DNA of 64,000 bases from Fratercula arctica (GCA_947846985.1 CANTUZ010000002.1:154933889-154997888), one strand, 5' to 3'; counted from the stretch's first letter, positions 36,004 through 50,400 are shown. A program made the numbers and translations. Notes: a model not told the origin generated them from the sequence alone.

Positions 36004-36013
36004 GCCAGCAAAC
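35931..36013 (-). CDS. CYRIB: CYRIB alternative first coding exon (distal copy, exon 2b)
   Basis: The exon follows an acceptor reading CTATTTTTAG and has ten untranslated bases, then ATG at 36003-36001. It encodes 24 codons, [18 protein letters not shown] then FFLDFE, plus one base, and ends at a consensus donor GTAAGT (GT at 35930-35929). Its phase-1 end joins to the AT of the 28782-28903 exon to make Asn25. It is the same length (83 nt) and has the same layout as the copy 1 kb downstream, with 14 of 24 residues identical. The TRDID segment resembles the paralogue CYRIA more than the proximal copy does. Gly2 is kept, so myristoylation should be possible. The region matches a functional exon in every visible respect; which tissues use it cannot be told from sequence. 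Confidence 0.87.
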
Positions 36014-36569
36014 CTAAAAATAGAAATGGCAAAATAATTTAGTTCCAATAACCATTTCCTATTTTAAGTAGATGCCTGGGGCTCACTGGAGCTGGGCTTC
36101 CGTTGGGTTTTGCACACTGTGGATTCATCACCTTCTGGTAGGAAGTAGAAAGTGCACACTGTATGGCTGGCGTATTTCCGCTCCTCTCCTTCTCAGGGAG
36201 GAGCAATCATTGAAAAAATTAAGAGTTATAGCTTTGACAAAAATAAAGATCCAATTTTCTGGCTTTTTCATCTTTCTTTGATACATTTAAAGAACTGCTA
36301 CTTATGATGACAGAGCAATTGTGTTATTGCACAGCCAAAGACATTATTGCTTATGACAAAAGCACCCTCAAATGAAACTGGTGTCATCATAAGTCTGATT
36401 CTTTTACTATCTCTCCATAATCCAAAATAAATTTTGAAAAGCCTCTTAGTAGAAGTCATCTGTGGCCAATGAACAGTTTTTCCTATCAAATCACGTAAAG
36501 TGACAAGTTAAATACAAGTTAGATCTTTCCAAACACAGAAGATAATCAGGTTTCAACAATTCTTCTTAC

Positions 36570-36588
36570 GTTTGCAGTCGCATTCCAG
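36570..36588 (-). other. Possible 19-nt microexon upstream of CYRIB exon 2b
   Basis: A run of 13 T then AG precedes CTGGAATGCGACTGCAAAC, followed by donor GTAAGA. The contained ATG would be in frame with the MGN start of either first coding exon. Its very small size and the low-complexity acceptor make it speculative. Confidence 0.2.
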
Positions 36589-39500
36589 CTAAAAAAAAAA
36601 AAATGAAAAGTGGAAGAAAAATTAAACAGTCGTTAGATTACTTGGGGTCAGATAAATTAATGAAACCATTTCAAATGTTACCATAAGTCTCAGAAATCAA
36701 TACTTTGAGTAGGACTATGAAAACTGCATTTCATAACAAGGCAGCTTTTTCAAGGACCCTCCCATGTTTCACAGAGGCTGAAAACATACTTGGGAACCAT
36801 TGCCCTGAAGTACCAGGAGTTCACTGGAGTGCTGCTGCCAGACAAGTACAAGACATCACCCAAAAACCTGATTTCAAATTATTTAATAAGCCATCAACAG
36901 TCTGACGTTTAGATTCAAATTTGAATTTTCAGAGCCTGTGTTGCCGCATTTCTTGAGTTCCATAAGAAAAATGCAACTGGTGTGTGAGGGAGAAGCAAAC
37001 TAAGAACAGCACATGATTTGGTTTTCAGGATCCACAAGGTGCAGCAATAACTCACACAACCAACAAAAGGCAGAGAAGGAAGAAGGAATTAATCCCAGAT
37101 CATTGAAAATTACTCAGTCTTTGCTCCAACAACTAATTACATTAGTCCACGCTCCAACAACTTCTACAGAATGACTAAACAACAGTTAAAAGTCTAGATG
37201 TTCAGAAAAGCGACTCTGAGTGTAAGCCACGTGATCACGGTGGGTTCTGCACACAGAGCCTCATCCCTAGGTGCACACTTGCTTTTTTGCTGTTCAACTT
37301 TTTCCTTGAACCTCAAAAAATGCAATTCCTGCTTCCTAAGCATTTGAACGCAGCTCTCTGGAAAGTCAGATCAGACTTCTGAGCCTGTGAGAAACACTCA
37401 TTATTTAAGGAAGTTTTAAATTAGAGTGTCCGGTTTAGACACTTATCTCAAAAACTAATCCATAAAAATGTGTTTCTTCAAAGGGGCAACTTTTCCAGAG
37501 CTTTCTATTCCATAGCTGAGTGAACTCTTCAAATGCTGCACGTGCACCAATGCTGTGTAAACAAGCAACATCATAAAGCAGAGAAATTACTTTTCTGTAT
37601 CTCACAAGCATGTTCTGTAACACAGGACTGAAAAAGCCACTTAGTTCATTCCCCAAGAACTAGGACATTCATAATCTGGAAAAAACTGAGATACAGAGGC
37701 ATTCTTAAACAATTATTTGTTAACCGGGGCAATAAAAAGCCAGAAGTGCAAGCTGCCTAATGGTGACTGAGTCTGTAGATTCACATTTAAAAACGAAACC
37801 TCAGTCTCAGAGCAGTGGATTACATATCTCAATTCCAACATTAACAAACAAGTAGCAAGTACGCAGCAGCAGTGAGTGGTGTTAACTGCCCGAAGAGAAG
37901 TTGAACTATACCCACAATTACTGCCATGCTTCAGTTCTTCAGCGGCACCATCCCCTCCTCCACCAAAGTATGTTCACTACCTCAAGGAAATGCCTCTATG
38001 TAGGTTTTGCCTTTGTTTTGATATTAACCAGTCTCCTAAGAGTTTACAGGGTCATGCATGTGGTTTAAATAGCGGATAAGTTACTTCTGAAGGTCAGAGT
38101 AGCCGCATGCTTATAGGCTTGAAATATTTGAAGATAAGTTTACAGAAGAGTACATAGCCACCGCAGAACAGATTGTATAATTGAATCCCTACAACTTCCT
38201 AAAATGAATAAGGGGTCAGGGACTCAGTCCTGCAATACAAATACCTTCGTTCAGACCTTCATCCCTCAGAAGAGTTTGCTGATACAAATATATGGTTTCT
38301 TTCCTGGGAGTGAGTTTAGGGAATAGAGAAGCACAATAAAAGGTTTGGCAGTACAATGAAACAGCAGATATGAAAGTTTCAAGCAGAAGATGGAACTGAT
38401 CTAATAGTAACAGCTCAGTGAACAGCCTCTCTCAGAAAAGAAGGGAAATTCAAGATGAGGAGACCGGATTAATTCAACTACAACAGCAACAAGATGACAA
38501 CATGTGATATAGGAATAAATTTCAATTTACATGACTAGAAAGGTGCATGAACACCTGTTCATAACAGAGTTCGTAACAGACCTCTTCCGTTGTGCACTCA
38601 GCATACTGAAAACAATCTTGATAAACTTTAGTCACATCAGTTTCGCATAGAAGATAGACCATCACATTTGCTTTCTTAGCAGCAAAACATTCACCATACA
38701 TTCAGTTTTTATGGAGTGAATGGAAATCTAGCAGAAGCCGGACAAAACCAGGTTTTTTTTTTTAAACTTGTATCAAGATGAATTTAACAGTTACTCAAGG
38801 ATCTCGGTATTTCTTAAAACCCCAAGATCTGCTGTGTTTTGAAAACTGTGAGAGTGACCATTCCTCCAAGTTGTATCCCAAAAAGATTTTAAGAGGCTAA
38901 AAAGAGAGCTTGAAAACTCCATTCAGACAAAAAGCTGAAAAGGTATAATTCATCTAGCATTTTTTGGGAGGACGTTTTCTCTCTCCTTAGCATTCAAGGC
39001 AATGAATGCAAGATCCAACAGACAGCAATTTACTCTTCTGGCAAAGCTAAGCACCAGTTTTTTGAGGTCTGAAATGGCCGCCTAGAAATAAGACGGTGGT
39101 GCCAGTGTGGAACTTCCCAGAAGCATGGAAGCAGCTACAGGTCAACATGCCATGGCTCAGGTTAGATGGCTCTACACTTCTCTACATTATTTTCCTTCTA
39201 AAGGTATAGCTAAACAGAAGACGAGCTGACCTTTTGCACTCACAGGTGGAGCCCTAGAGAGGGAAAAATGAACACTGAGCTTTCTGAGAGGCTGCTATGG
39301 CAGCAGGACACCTGGATCAATCTAGAGTAAAGCAACCGAGCTCACAGATGCCTCAGGCTTCTGAAAGGTCCAGATTTACTAGGGACACTTGTTTTGTTCA
39401 ACGTGGCTTGTCATTTACTTTCATACGTTCTGGACCCAGCAGAAATGCAAGTCCACTACTGGCTCTAATATTAAAGATGATGACAATCTGCATGTAAAAG

Positions 39501-42500
39501 AAACAGTCTGCAAAATTAGCCGTTACAGTTATCTTCAGGGACCTCGTCTGCTATCTGATGCCCTTCAAGAACATCACCAGCATAGAAGATTCTGGTAGCT
39601 CTATGAAGACTTATCTTGGTAATTAACCACCACAGTGGCATGCCCAGTCAGTACTGACTTACCAAGCACACTCTCAATTTCCTTGAAAGTCCACAACTTG
39701 AGCTGAAGTAAGTAGAGTTACTGTTTCAAAAAGTCAGGTGTGGCTCCAGTTAACCAGCCCTGAGGTTGAGCTGTCATTGCCTAGTCAAGGCCATCTTCCA
39801 GCACTGACTGCATCCTCCTTGAGCACGTCACCACATCAGTCAGCCCTGATTCAAGAAAGATCTGAGCCTGCACAAAGACCGAAGCCAACAGCAACCACTG
39901 CTACTGACCAAGTTTTATATCCTGCAGTTGGGCTTTGTCCCACAGCCAAAGAGCTGACTTGGATCACTGACTGGAGGTGACTTCTGTGGGCAGTAAACTG
40001 ACCCACAACTGTTCCAGTGCAACTGGAACAAAATCTACACTGAAGCTGAAATCCTTATCAAGAAGAATTTCGCATATTGCAATCACACGCCCAGCCTTAA
40101 GTACAGCTTAGGTCACTGGTTATTTTTTCTTACACAGCTTAAGACTGTCAATCTCTGACCAATTTTATTTGGTATTCTCATTCAGAATATAGTACACTAC
40201 AAAACTTGCAAACTGTTTTTTCTCCCAGGGGTCCTATTGATTTTAAGATTTTATAGTGCAGTGTCCAAAGGTGGCTCGTTTGGTAAACCAACTGTGTAAG
40301 ATTCAGTAAAAGCACACTTTAGACCACTGAAGTGTTCTCTTGACATGAATCCAACATCATAAAATCAGAGTAGAAAAAAAACCCCCACTAGTCTCTGTGC
40401 AAAAACTGCCTGTCCCTATGAAGCTGCCCAGAATCCCTCCTGGCATGCTCTGTACTCCAGCACAATACACGAGCCACGTGGAGCAGGTTATGGGAAATCA
40501 GAGCGCAAGCCAAGAACATGGTTTGAACTTGACCTACTTGCAGAGGAAGACATACGGAATGCCACATCTGATTACAATGATTTGGCCCATTACAGCCTTA
40601 TGGGGTTGTATGATGTTGCGTGTAGTGTCATGATCAGACAAGCGGAAAGCAAAGGCATATTTTCAAAACAAGTCTTGCACGCATGCCCCTCATGCTGAAA
40701 ACATCCCTGACACATTTCAGTTCTTTTTTTTTTTCCTAAGCTAACCCCAGGGGAAATTTAATAGAAATACATGATGCAACTAAATTCACCCGAGCACCAA
40801 AGAAATCTCCCCCCTTGCACCTGAAAGCAAAACTGTACATTAACAAGGATTTTGCTTGCAACTGGTGAGTAGCTGGAAAACTTACCCTTGCTAAAGGAAA
40901 AATACTATAAAGATGTTCACAGGTAACATTTTTAATTTTGCTTTGTTCTATCAGAAGAACAGCGTGCTTTCAAACTATTCAAAAAACCCACAGTTAAATA
41001 AATAGATAAAAAAATGTCTGTGACTATTGAAGAATTCCTGCTTCAAGAAAACATCAGCTCCCCTTTTGGAAAGGGGACTGCTTCCCCAAGACTGCTTTTC
41101 ATGAAGCATAAGACTGAACAGGAACATTCAGAGTATGAAAACTGCACTCCACAAAAACCTCATATCTATGCTCTGGAGTCTGGAGGAGGAAGTTAAGCAC
41201 GGGACTATACGGAAAGCTCAACCTAATGAAAAAGCAAACATTTTCTTACAGGGATTGAGTTTTAAAATTTCAATCAGTCACATGTGTGGCATCAACCTGG
41301 GATTCAGAGGTATTTGGGTAAAACAGTAAGTGAAAAACACTTCTAGCATTAAGAAGTCTAACATTATAGCATAACAATACAGCATTATAACACTTACCAT
41401 GTTACTACATAACCAAAACCCTAGCTAAACGTCTCCCTAGACTGTTTTTCTAGAATAATAATCCTATCAGCCTGGCAATTGTTTCAAGGCTTACTGAACA
41501 TTTTCTGCCTGTAGTATCTAGCCATGGACAGGGAGGAAAAAAAAAAGAGGAAAAAACAAAACAAAAACCAAAACCAGTGAATGGGTGGCTGCCCACATCA
41601 GCTGAATCCAGGGCAGCCCTTAGCAACACATGGCATCACAGAGCAACAGCCGATTGGATCCAGTGTCATTTTCTCTCCTGATGAAGACATTCAGCTTCAA
41701 GAGCAGTGAGAATATATCTGCCCTTGGCCTTAAAAGCTAGAGAGCACTGCAGATGGAAACAGGCTTGTAAACTCCATTGTGGGAATCACTCTTTTCAGAA
41801 AGTCGTAATATTTTCCTTGGATCCTTGTTTCTCCTAGTCTAACGCACGTTTGTTTCTCTTCTGAATAGTGCTGGAGAAGCGTAGATGTCCTCTGACACAT
41901 TCTAGTTTCTACTACTGATATTGGTGTTTAAATCAATAAAGATCTTTCAATTAAATAAAATCCCAAAGTAATAAAATACATTGTCCAGACAATAAATAAT
42001 TATTGAGGTAATAGTAAAAAAAAAAATAGTAGTTATCACTCATAGTCTGGAAGAGAGACCAACACATGGAAACTATCAGCTTCAGATTTAGGAACGAGAA
42101 GCTCGGTGCTATTAGCTTAAACAAGTCAAATTTTGGATACGCTGGTCTCATTTTCAGGACTCATTGTAGCAACAGTAACATTGTTAATATTAAAGGGATC
42201 AGTTCACGTACCGACATCTAACTGCTGAATCAAACACATACACGAAGTGCAACACCAGTCACCACACATTCATTGCTGAACAATTTGTTGTAGCAAACGT
42301 AAGATTTCATCAATTTTTAGATGCACTTTTACTACATACTTCACACTCTAAACCCGTGCAAAGACCTGTGCACTGCTTTCCACTCCTGACACCTAGTGGT
42401 TATTCTTCCACAAACTATTAATCACAAGCCAACCACAATAAGAAGAATAAAAGATATGCCAGCCAAAAAAAAAAATAACACTCCATTGAATTTCTGGGGC

Positions 42501-43826
42501 TTCAATCATCAGTATCTTATCTGAATAGTGTAAAAACAATTTATACCATAGAAAATGGTTTTGTATCAGAAACTAAGTATTCAGCCTACTTAAAAGCTGT
42601 TTAAACCTCCTTCTGATGTCAGTTCTTTCGGCTAAACTGACTTTGGTACAATAAACTGTTTTAGTTGAAACTGAAGTTACTTTTTTTGAGATCACACATC
42701 ATCAATAAAGTCTCCTTTCTGAACAAAACCGAATTCAAAACTGGTCATATCAGGAAAATGGAGGCCTGCCAGGGAAAACAGTCTAGTGAAAAAAGGCTTA
42801 CATTCCCCAAAACCAGAATTGTAAAGTACGGTCAGGTCAGTGTTTATTCAGTCCATTTTTCCACTTGAAGGAAATCACAGGAAAGGCACTGAAGAATCCA
42901 CAGTTCCTTTAGAAGAGGCAGTCTTAAAGCCTTGTTAATGCGGGAATATTTTAGTGGCACAGCTGACACTGAATAACTTATTTGACAGGAGCTACAATAA
43001 AATAACTAAGTGTGCCCACACAAGTCTGGAATAAAACCCAATTTGTCTGGAAGGATTACTCTCATTTTTAAAACAGAGCTTGTATTGAAAAGGGGAGAGA
43101 CTATGGTCCAAAAATCTTCTGTGATTTACCCTTCAACAAGTAACTGCACAATTCTTCCAAGAGTGAATCTGGGGTAGAAAATAATTAGATATGCTTTCCT
43201 CTTTCAGAGTGATAGAAGTTCAACATCTTTCTAGCTTAATTCTGCATAATGCTCTTTTTAATTCAATTACATTGCAACCATCGGAAAAAAAAAACGCAAT
43301 GCTTTTTTTAGTTCAGGGACATTTACATTCAAATGCAATTTACATTTTGCTTTCTCCTTCAAAGTTTTCAATCTTAAAAGCCTTTTGCAGTGCTGTAAAT
43401 CCTCCAACAGAGGTCACTGCCTTACAATTTGATCTTCCAGAGAAAGGGAAGCCAGTGACAGATGTGTTCATACTGTCTTAGTGCCCTACAACTCTGACAG
43501 CCAGCAATTTCCTTCCAGCCCAAATACTGCATTTAGTCCATGATGTTGTGACATTGTCATGGAAACAGTGGCTCATCTTGAAGTCTGTCTTTTTTCAAAA
43601 TAAGCTGAGAACATTCTATTTTTGTCACGTACATAAAGATGCAAAAAAGCATTTAACACGAGATGCAGTAGATTTACAGGGCCCTTTACAAAAGAGTTTC
43701 TTGCTCTACAAAAGATGGTATGACTATTAAAACTGAGCTATACTACCACGTTACCAAGAAAGTTTCATATTTCAGCAATTTCAGCCATTTCAGCCTGTAA
43801 TTTAACAGCTGTCAAACTGCCATCTC

Positions 43827-43843
43827 AAAAAAAAAAAAAAAAA
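43827..43843 (+). repeat. Poly(A) run, 17 bp
   Basis: Uninterrupted A, with more A-rich stretches to 44,003. Confidence 0.9.
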
Positions 43844-46346
43844 CAAACCCAAAACAACCCAACAGTAACATTGATTTGTATGATAAGTTCTCCTCCTGTC
43901 AGGTTTTCATCTCACTGTAAAGAAAAAAAAAAACACAAAAAAAATCAAAGCAAAAAACCCCAAACCTGCAAGTTTTATTTAACTGCTAGGAAAAAAAAAA
44001 AAATCTTTTCAAACCTTAACTTCCCTATAGCGTCTAGTCCAATTGATCAGCTGGCACTTCACGTGAAAATGAGCTCTTCTTCCAGCCTAGTTTTATTTGG
44101 AAACCTGTTTTGTTTCAAAATAGCTGAAATCCCATCTATAAGAATCAGACTCCCATACGCTTCAGTAGCCCAGCTGGGTGAAGCTGCACTGAGGCTCCGA
44201 CAAACAGCCTTGGCAATGCTGCCATCTAATGTGCTAGGACAAGGAGTACAAGCATCCACATCGCGCTCTACTGCTCAAATAAAATGTTTTCTTTTAGTTT
44301 GGCTCTGAACTGCTGCACCACTTCAAGTGCCTTGGCTTGCAAATCCTACACTACCAATATTACGATGAATTATCTAGTCATCAAGCTGATGGATATCAAT
44401 ACTCATTGACATATTCTACGTCAAGGGATTTCTTCGGAATGTCACAGTACTACACTGCAAACCTTGTGTGTATGAACCTGACATTGACTGTCCACCTGCA
44501 AATTCAACTCACTGACACACCACCTCTGAAGTACCAAAGAGGAAAGGAAGCACATAGCTGGAAACGCAGATTATTCTGTGGAGTTTCCTTTTTGAGACAC
44601 CAGTCAGACAAAGTGTGTTTGCAGAATATAAAAGGATAATGAAGCACATCAAGTTACTGATGGTACAACAGAAGATGATGAGCAGAATGATATTCCTTCC
44701 CTTCCCATCTGTTATCAGGAATACTAACAAAACAGACAGGCATGAGGCAGGGCGGCGGGACAGAATTGGTGTCCACATGGTTGTCTGCTTCTTTAGAGTT
44801 TGACAAGAGATTTCTTACAAGACCAAGGTTCTATCGCCATCTTTGTTATTCCCAGTTACTTCTCCAGACACCTCATGAGGCACAGTAGCAACTACTTTTA
44901 TCGAGTTCGGATAGTTTTTCTTGTTATAAAGCAGGTGTAAAATTAAAAAAACCCAGACCACATTTGCCTAGACTCCTCTAGCTGTGCTAAATCTGATCAT
45001 CTTTTATCTCATTCTCCACCCCATCCAACACACCTCAAATTTTCTTTTAATCTTGAAATCAAACTAAAGGTATCCTGTAAGTGTAAGATATCATAAGACA
45101 GTTTATTTGCATCCACCTATTGGAAATATGGATGAACGTTTGCAACTCTCCAGTGATATACAACCTACAATTCATTAAGATCAGTAGCAAGTATGCAGAA
45201 TACCATGCAGTTACAATTTCCTGCACCAGTCCATCTCTGAACTCTACAAGCTCATCTCATCTCACAAAGAGTTTGCACCACTTCCTAGGGAAAAAAAAAA
45301 AAACAAAACACACAACATACGCATATGCAGAACAGAAGGCCATTAAAGAATACTAAAGATATTTAATAATCACATCCAACTAAGAAAACTTGACCTGAAA
45401 ACACCTACATCCTAGAAGAACAACCAATATATGTGCTCCCTGTTCCTGCTCTTCCCTAAGCATCTATGCATATTTGAAGGTTCAGGTTCTATTGGTTATT
45501 GAGCTTTATTAAAGTTTTAACCTTATTCAGAAAGTGACCTCTAGTTAGCTTTGCCCCATTCTTCGAAGCTTAACCAAAGTCTTCAACAGTCTCCGGATCT
45601 TTACCATTGTTACCTTACTGGTGCTTTCCTATTGAAAGTGTTCCTTGGGTAGGGCTTTTGCCAGTCCCTTCAAACCCTTCACACTGGTGAGTCTCAGCTG
45701 GCTTAAGATGCTGTTAAGTTTTTGGCAGCTGCTTTGTCTCAGCACAGCTGGAGAAGGTGAAAAGCATTCAGACACCTGAACTTTAGGGCTGATAAACCAC
45801 CACCTTGGTTTATAAACCTTTTCCCTTCAATACCCAGATTACTGTTGATTCACAGTTTCTTCAAAGAAAACAGAAGTTTCTTGCCATATGCTGTAACTGT
45901 TTGCTGGACAGCCTTCCTCCTCCTGCAGGCAGTACCATTCCCAGCAACGTCCTTTGAGTTTTGCTGGCTTTTCTGGATGACTCTCACCTTCCTGAGCGGC
46001 AGCAGCACCACCATTCTAGTAGAGTAATAAGTAGGGGGTGTGAAGGGATGAGCAAAATCAAGCACACACATGCAGAAGTCCTGGAGACTGTGCCTGGCTA
46101 AACGGACCCATGGTGTGACTCACTTCAGTGACTCTTACAACGTATCATTTGCAAATGCACACAATGCTGTAAATAGAAGTTTGCACTTGTTCGAATTGCA
46201 ACTAACTAACACACTTCGGAAGTAAAGGCTACCAAAATTGAAAAGGTACTTCAGGCACTGGATATTCTTCCATTAGTTTATTGTAGATTTGGGCAGTACT
46301 GCTGTATGCTTGCCCACTTCCTAGAGTCATTCCATAACCCCAGAGA

Positions 46347-46395
46347 GGCAAGACAGTAGGCTAGAAGGACTTGGTCTGACCCAGCATTGCCATAA
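46347..46395 (+). mobile_element. Possible ancient CR1/L3-type LINE tail
   Basis: GTAGGCTAGAAGGACTTGG followed by TCTGACCCAGCATTGCC resembles the 'gggctagatggacc..tggtctgacccagta' ending of old amniote CR1/L3 elements. The 5' extent cannot be judged by eye. Confidence 0.5.
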
Positions 46396-47445
46396 ACTCT
46401 CCTAAAAATGACAAAATATGATATAAATCTCAAAAACCAGCAATTCTGCGAAACAAGTATTTTAATACATCAATCATGCACTAAAGTAAAGGACAATTAC
46501 TTTAGTAACACATTTATAATGCCATATACTCTTAACTCCTGAATGGAGTATTCAAATAGTTTTGGACATAGCACTCGGAAGTGTTTTCTACTGTTGTCAA
46601 CAAAAGTAATGACAAATCAATTTAATCAGCTCCCAAGAATTCAAAGAGCTTTTTGATGATTCATCAGAAACAGAAGAGAAATAAGTCCTACCTCACATTT
46701 GGTAGCATTGCCTTCCCCATCTGACAGGAGATAGTTACCTATGCTGGCACAGCACAATAAACATGAAGTTTAACCCACACACTTTATGCAGTAGCTTAGA
46801 TGACAAGTAGCAGGTTATAAATCTAAAAGCTAAAACCTTCACATGAGCATATAGTACCTCTTCAGACTTAGAAGCCGGTTCAGAGTACTGGTTTCTGGCA
46901 TAAGGCATCTGGTCAGAAAAGATTTGAAGTCACACAGTAACTTTTTAGTAAAAAGAGTGAGAAAGAAGAAAAAAAAAAAAAACACACACACGCACCCCAA
47001 AACATTATCTCTTCATTCAAAACTTCCAAGAAGCTTAAGCATAATCTTCCGGGATAAGTTCTTAAATGTGGCCAAACTACTCTATTCTGTGCATACTAAA
47101 AATGCCTTTACTGAAACAATGAGACTTCTTCACATCGCTACAGCAGAGAGTTTTCAAAATGATTACCAGGCTGCACAGTGAGGTACCGTGCAACAACAAA
47201 CCAAAGAGCTGCAACCTGGTTTAGCATCTTTAACCACAGAGAGGCATAAATTAGGTTATAGATCAGGACTTCCTAGTGAACACTAGAAATTTCAGAAGTT
47301 GTAGAAGCAAATGGGGGGAAAGGAGTTCTTGAAGAGAAAACTGCTAATGTTCAGCACACTCCCATTTTCCGACCTTCAACATATTAAATTTGAAAACTCT
47401 TATATGTCATGAGAGTTTTCAAACAGGTTAAGTTTCAGTTCTTAC

Positions 47446-47482
47446 CTACAGCCAGTGCTGCACTCTGTTCTTGGCCTCCAGG
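47446..47482 (-). other. Exon-like segment, candidate CYRIB 5' UTR exon
   Basis: The acceptor TTTTTCTTTTAAAACAG and strong donor GTAAGA (GT at 47445-47444) flank 37 nt. If included after the 60,383-60,461 segment it would introduce a stop (CTG TAG), so it is more plausible as untranslated leader. No direct evidence of use. Confidence 0.3.
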
Positions 47483-50400
47483 CTGTTTTAAAAGAAAAAG
47501 AGATCATGAAAATTCATTCTTTTGCACCAAAGTTCTTAAATGTAATACTACATGATCTTAAAAAGGCAAACTAGCATCTGTTCTAAACATTGTACTACTT
47601 GTCTGCATCTACTTCATAAATGTCGTTCTGGATCTACATGCCACAAGTGACTTTTGAAAAAAAATACGTTAAAAAATAGAACGCAGAACTGTGTTTTATC
47701 TCTAGGTGTATAAAACAAATAGGGAACACCATTATTTGGCAACAAATGTTTGTTTTTCTAGGGAGAAAGGCTGCTGGTGTTAGATAATCCATAAGAACAC
47801 ATATCCCATAATAAATTTAATTACTAAAGAGTCAAAGCTGCAGTAAAATACCAGTGACAAATGGTTTGTCTGATATTTCACTTTGCAGACACAAACTTTA
47901 AAAAGAAAGAGGTAACACAAGACTCTTAATTCAACCACACAAATTAGCTCTTGAAAAAATTCATGGCTTGTGTGCTGACCTCCTAGAGAGGGCACTTTCC
48001 AGTCACCACTGAAAACCATTTGCTTAACGAAGAAAACTAGCCTTCTTCGACAGCCTCAGTCTGCTATACACATTATTAACCACCACCTTAAGGCTGGTTA
48101 AATAATTATGTTAATAGTACAGTTTAAAGGAGAAGATATGGAGTACTACAGTATCTCATAAAGCTTCACAGGAAATAGTAATGTAACATTAGCTTGGGAA
48201 GGCTCTGAAGATCGACAGCACCACGGGCAAGCAGCAGAGCGGAGACTCTCATGAGAATGACTTTTCGCAGCCCACAGAACTGAATATAAGCAAAAAGGCG
48301 ATGCCAGACACTGTTACAACTGTGGAAATTTATCTCTCCATTCTTTCCAGTGTAGGTATCTCTCTCAAAGAGGCTTCTCCCCTTGACCAGGATTTCTTTA
48401 AGCTTGAGTAGCACCTTCTTTTTCCTTTGCCAGTTGGCTTCAGTAAGCAACAGCAAGTATTCCAGGACAATAACTATCTTTGTGTCCTGTGAAGTAGTTA
48501 AACAGCACTATCTTTGTAAAAAACTACTCTAGCTTCCCTAAAACTCACCCATTCTCCTAGGCATATTTTAAAAATGTTTTTTTTTCCCCTCCTCATGACT
48601 GCAGACTGCTCAATCTGTGCTTTGAGACAAAGCAACAACAACAAAAAATAATAATCAAACACTGACTGGAAAACGTTGGTCCCCTGCAGGTCAGGGAAGA
48701 ACATAACTGGTACTGCGAATAGAGAAACTGAAACCAAAGTTAGACCCAACACTACTTCAAAAGCTGATTTCCTGAAAAAAGTGAAAGAAAAAAATCAAAT
48801 AGGACAAAACATTTAAGAACACTATAAAATCCTACCTAGAAATAGGTATCTTTTGGGGGTAGCCAAGAGCTCTGGTTAAGCTGATTTCGGGTGAGAGTCC
48901 AACTTAATTCAGTGGGCTATAAACAAAAAGGAGAAGTCCAAATACATTAGAATGACCAGACTATAGAAAAAAAAAAAATGAAAGTAACAGAGAAGAAATC
49001 CACCCTATAATCATCAAGGCTAGGGACTTTTTAAAAAAAATGTTTCCTAACAGCATTCGTTCATTACTAAACAGAAATGTCTAAATTTCCAGCTAATAAA
49101 GTTATTTAAAAAAAAACCCTAAAACTGCTCAGCTCTTTACATCTTTCCGGACAGAACACTGCTCTTATGATCACAAGCACTTACCACCTACAAGAAAGGT
49201 GTGTGCTGATGCTCAGGTAACTTGTCCTGAAGGCATCAATGAATGAGTGAAAGTAAATTATTAACAAAGTCTTGCAGAACTCTTGTGATACGGGCGTGAG
49301 AAGAGGCCTAGTAGAACCATTAGGCAAAAGGGAAGCAACCAGGAAAGCTGAGAATCATAAGTCAGTTGGACTATAATCAATAAGAGGCAAAGAGGTGTTG
49401 ACATCCATGAACTGGATTCCTATCTTTTAGTAGCGATGAGTATGCCTTCATGCAAAACAGACCACACTGAGCGCATTTGATGCTATCAACTTGGTTTATA
49501 CAGGCAAGCTGAGAGAGATTTGATTTTTGCACAGCACATGGTATTTTAAATTTAGAGGTTAGCACTATGCAATATAATAAAACACTGTCTAAATGGATAA
49601 GAAATTGACTTGCAAATCTCTAGCAGACAGTGGGGAATAATCAGTCATTAAAATTGCCAGATGTGAAGTTAATAATGCAATGGATTCTTTACACAATTGA
49701 TTTTTGTACTTCTGGATGCACCTTAATTCAGACATAAGAGTATGTAAGTGAACAATTGCCTATTGTCAGGTTCAGAGTGCATCACTTGGGTTCTCTCAGT
49801 ACAGAGGATCTCCAGAACATCTGAGCTTCCTTCTGACTGATTCTCAAGGTTTGAATCTGCAGATTAATATAGAAAGAATACCAAAAGGCACAAGATGAGA
49901 CATATATAATTTAGCAGGTAGTGAAACACTGAATAATACAGAACCAAGCATTTTTTTCAATTGCTTGTGATTCTGAGGCAGCCAAGTGTTTAACATTGTA
50001 TTCCAAAGAAAAGCAGCTCTGGGCAGGAAAATTACCTTTTATTCAATGGGTTAACAGCTCACGGATTTTGTTTAGCCTTTTTTTTTTTTAATACCATTTT
50101 ATAGAGTCAAACAGCAGAAAGGTTAATGTGTCCCATCCCAGGAATCTCTATTACACACACACTCCCTCCCTTCACTCTCAGCCTAACTTCACCACAGCAG
50201 AAAAAGGAAAAAGCATACGCTAACATCTCAGGCCAACTACAACTGCAATTTAAAGAACTGTCACAACAGTTGGAAAACAAATGGGGAAAGACGTCTACAG
50301 CCATTAGAGAGGGACAGTGAATCATCTAAACTGTAGCTATTCATTTTCAGAAGAAAACAAAACCAAGCATCATTCAGTTTGTCAGAGGAAAAGCCTGTAG

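Noticed and set aside
46692..46720. 29-nt exon-like segment starting ATGGGGAAGG on the minus strand, after CTGTCAG and before GTAGGA
   Set aside because: It superficially resembles a third MGN start, but is too short, its donor is weak and it has no FFLDFE end.
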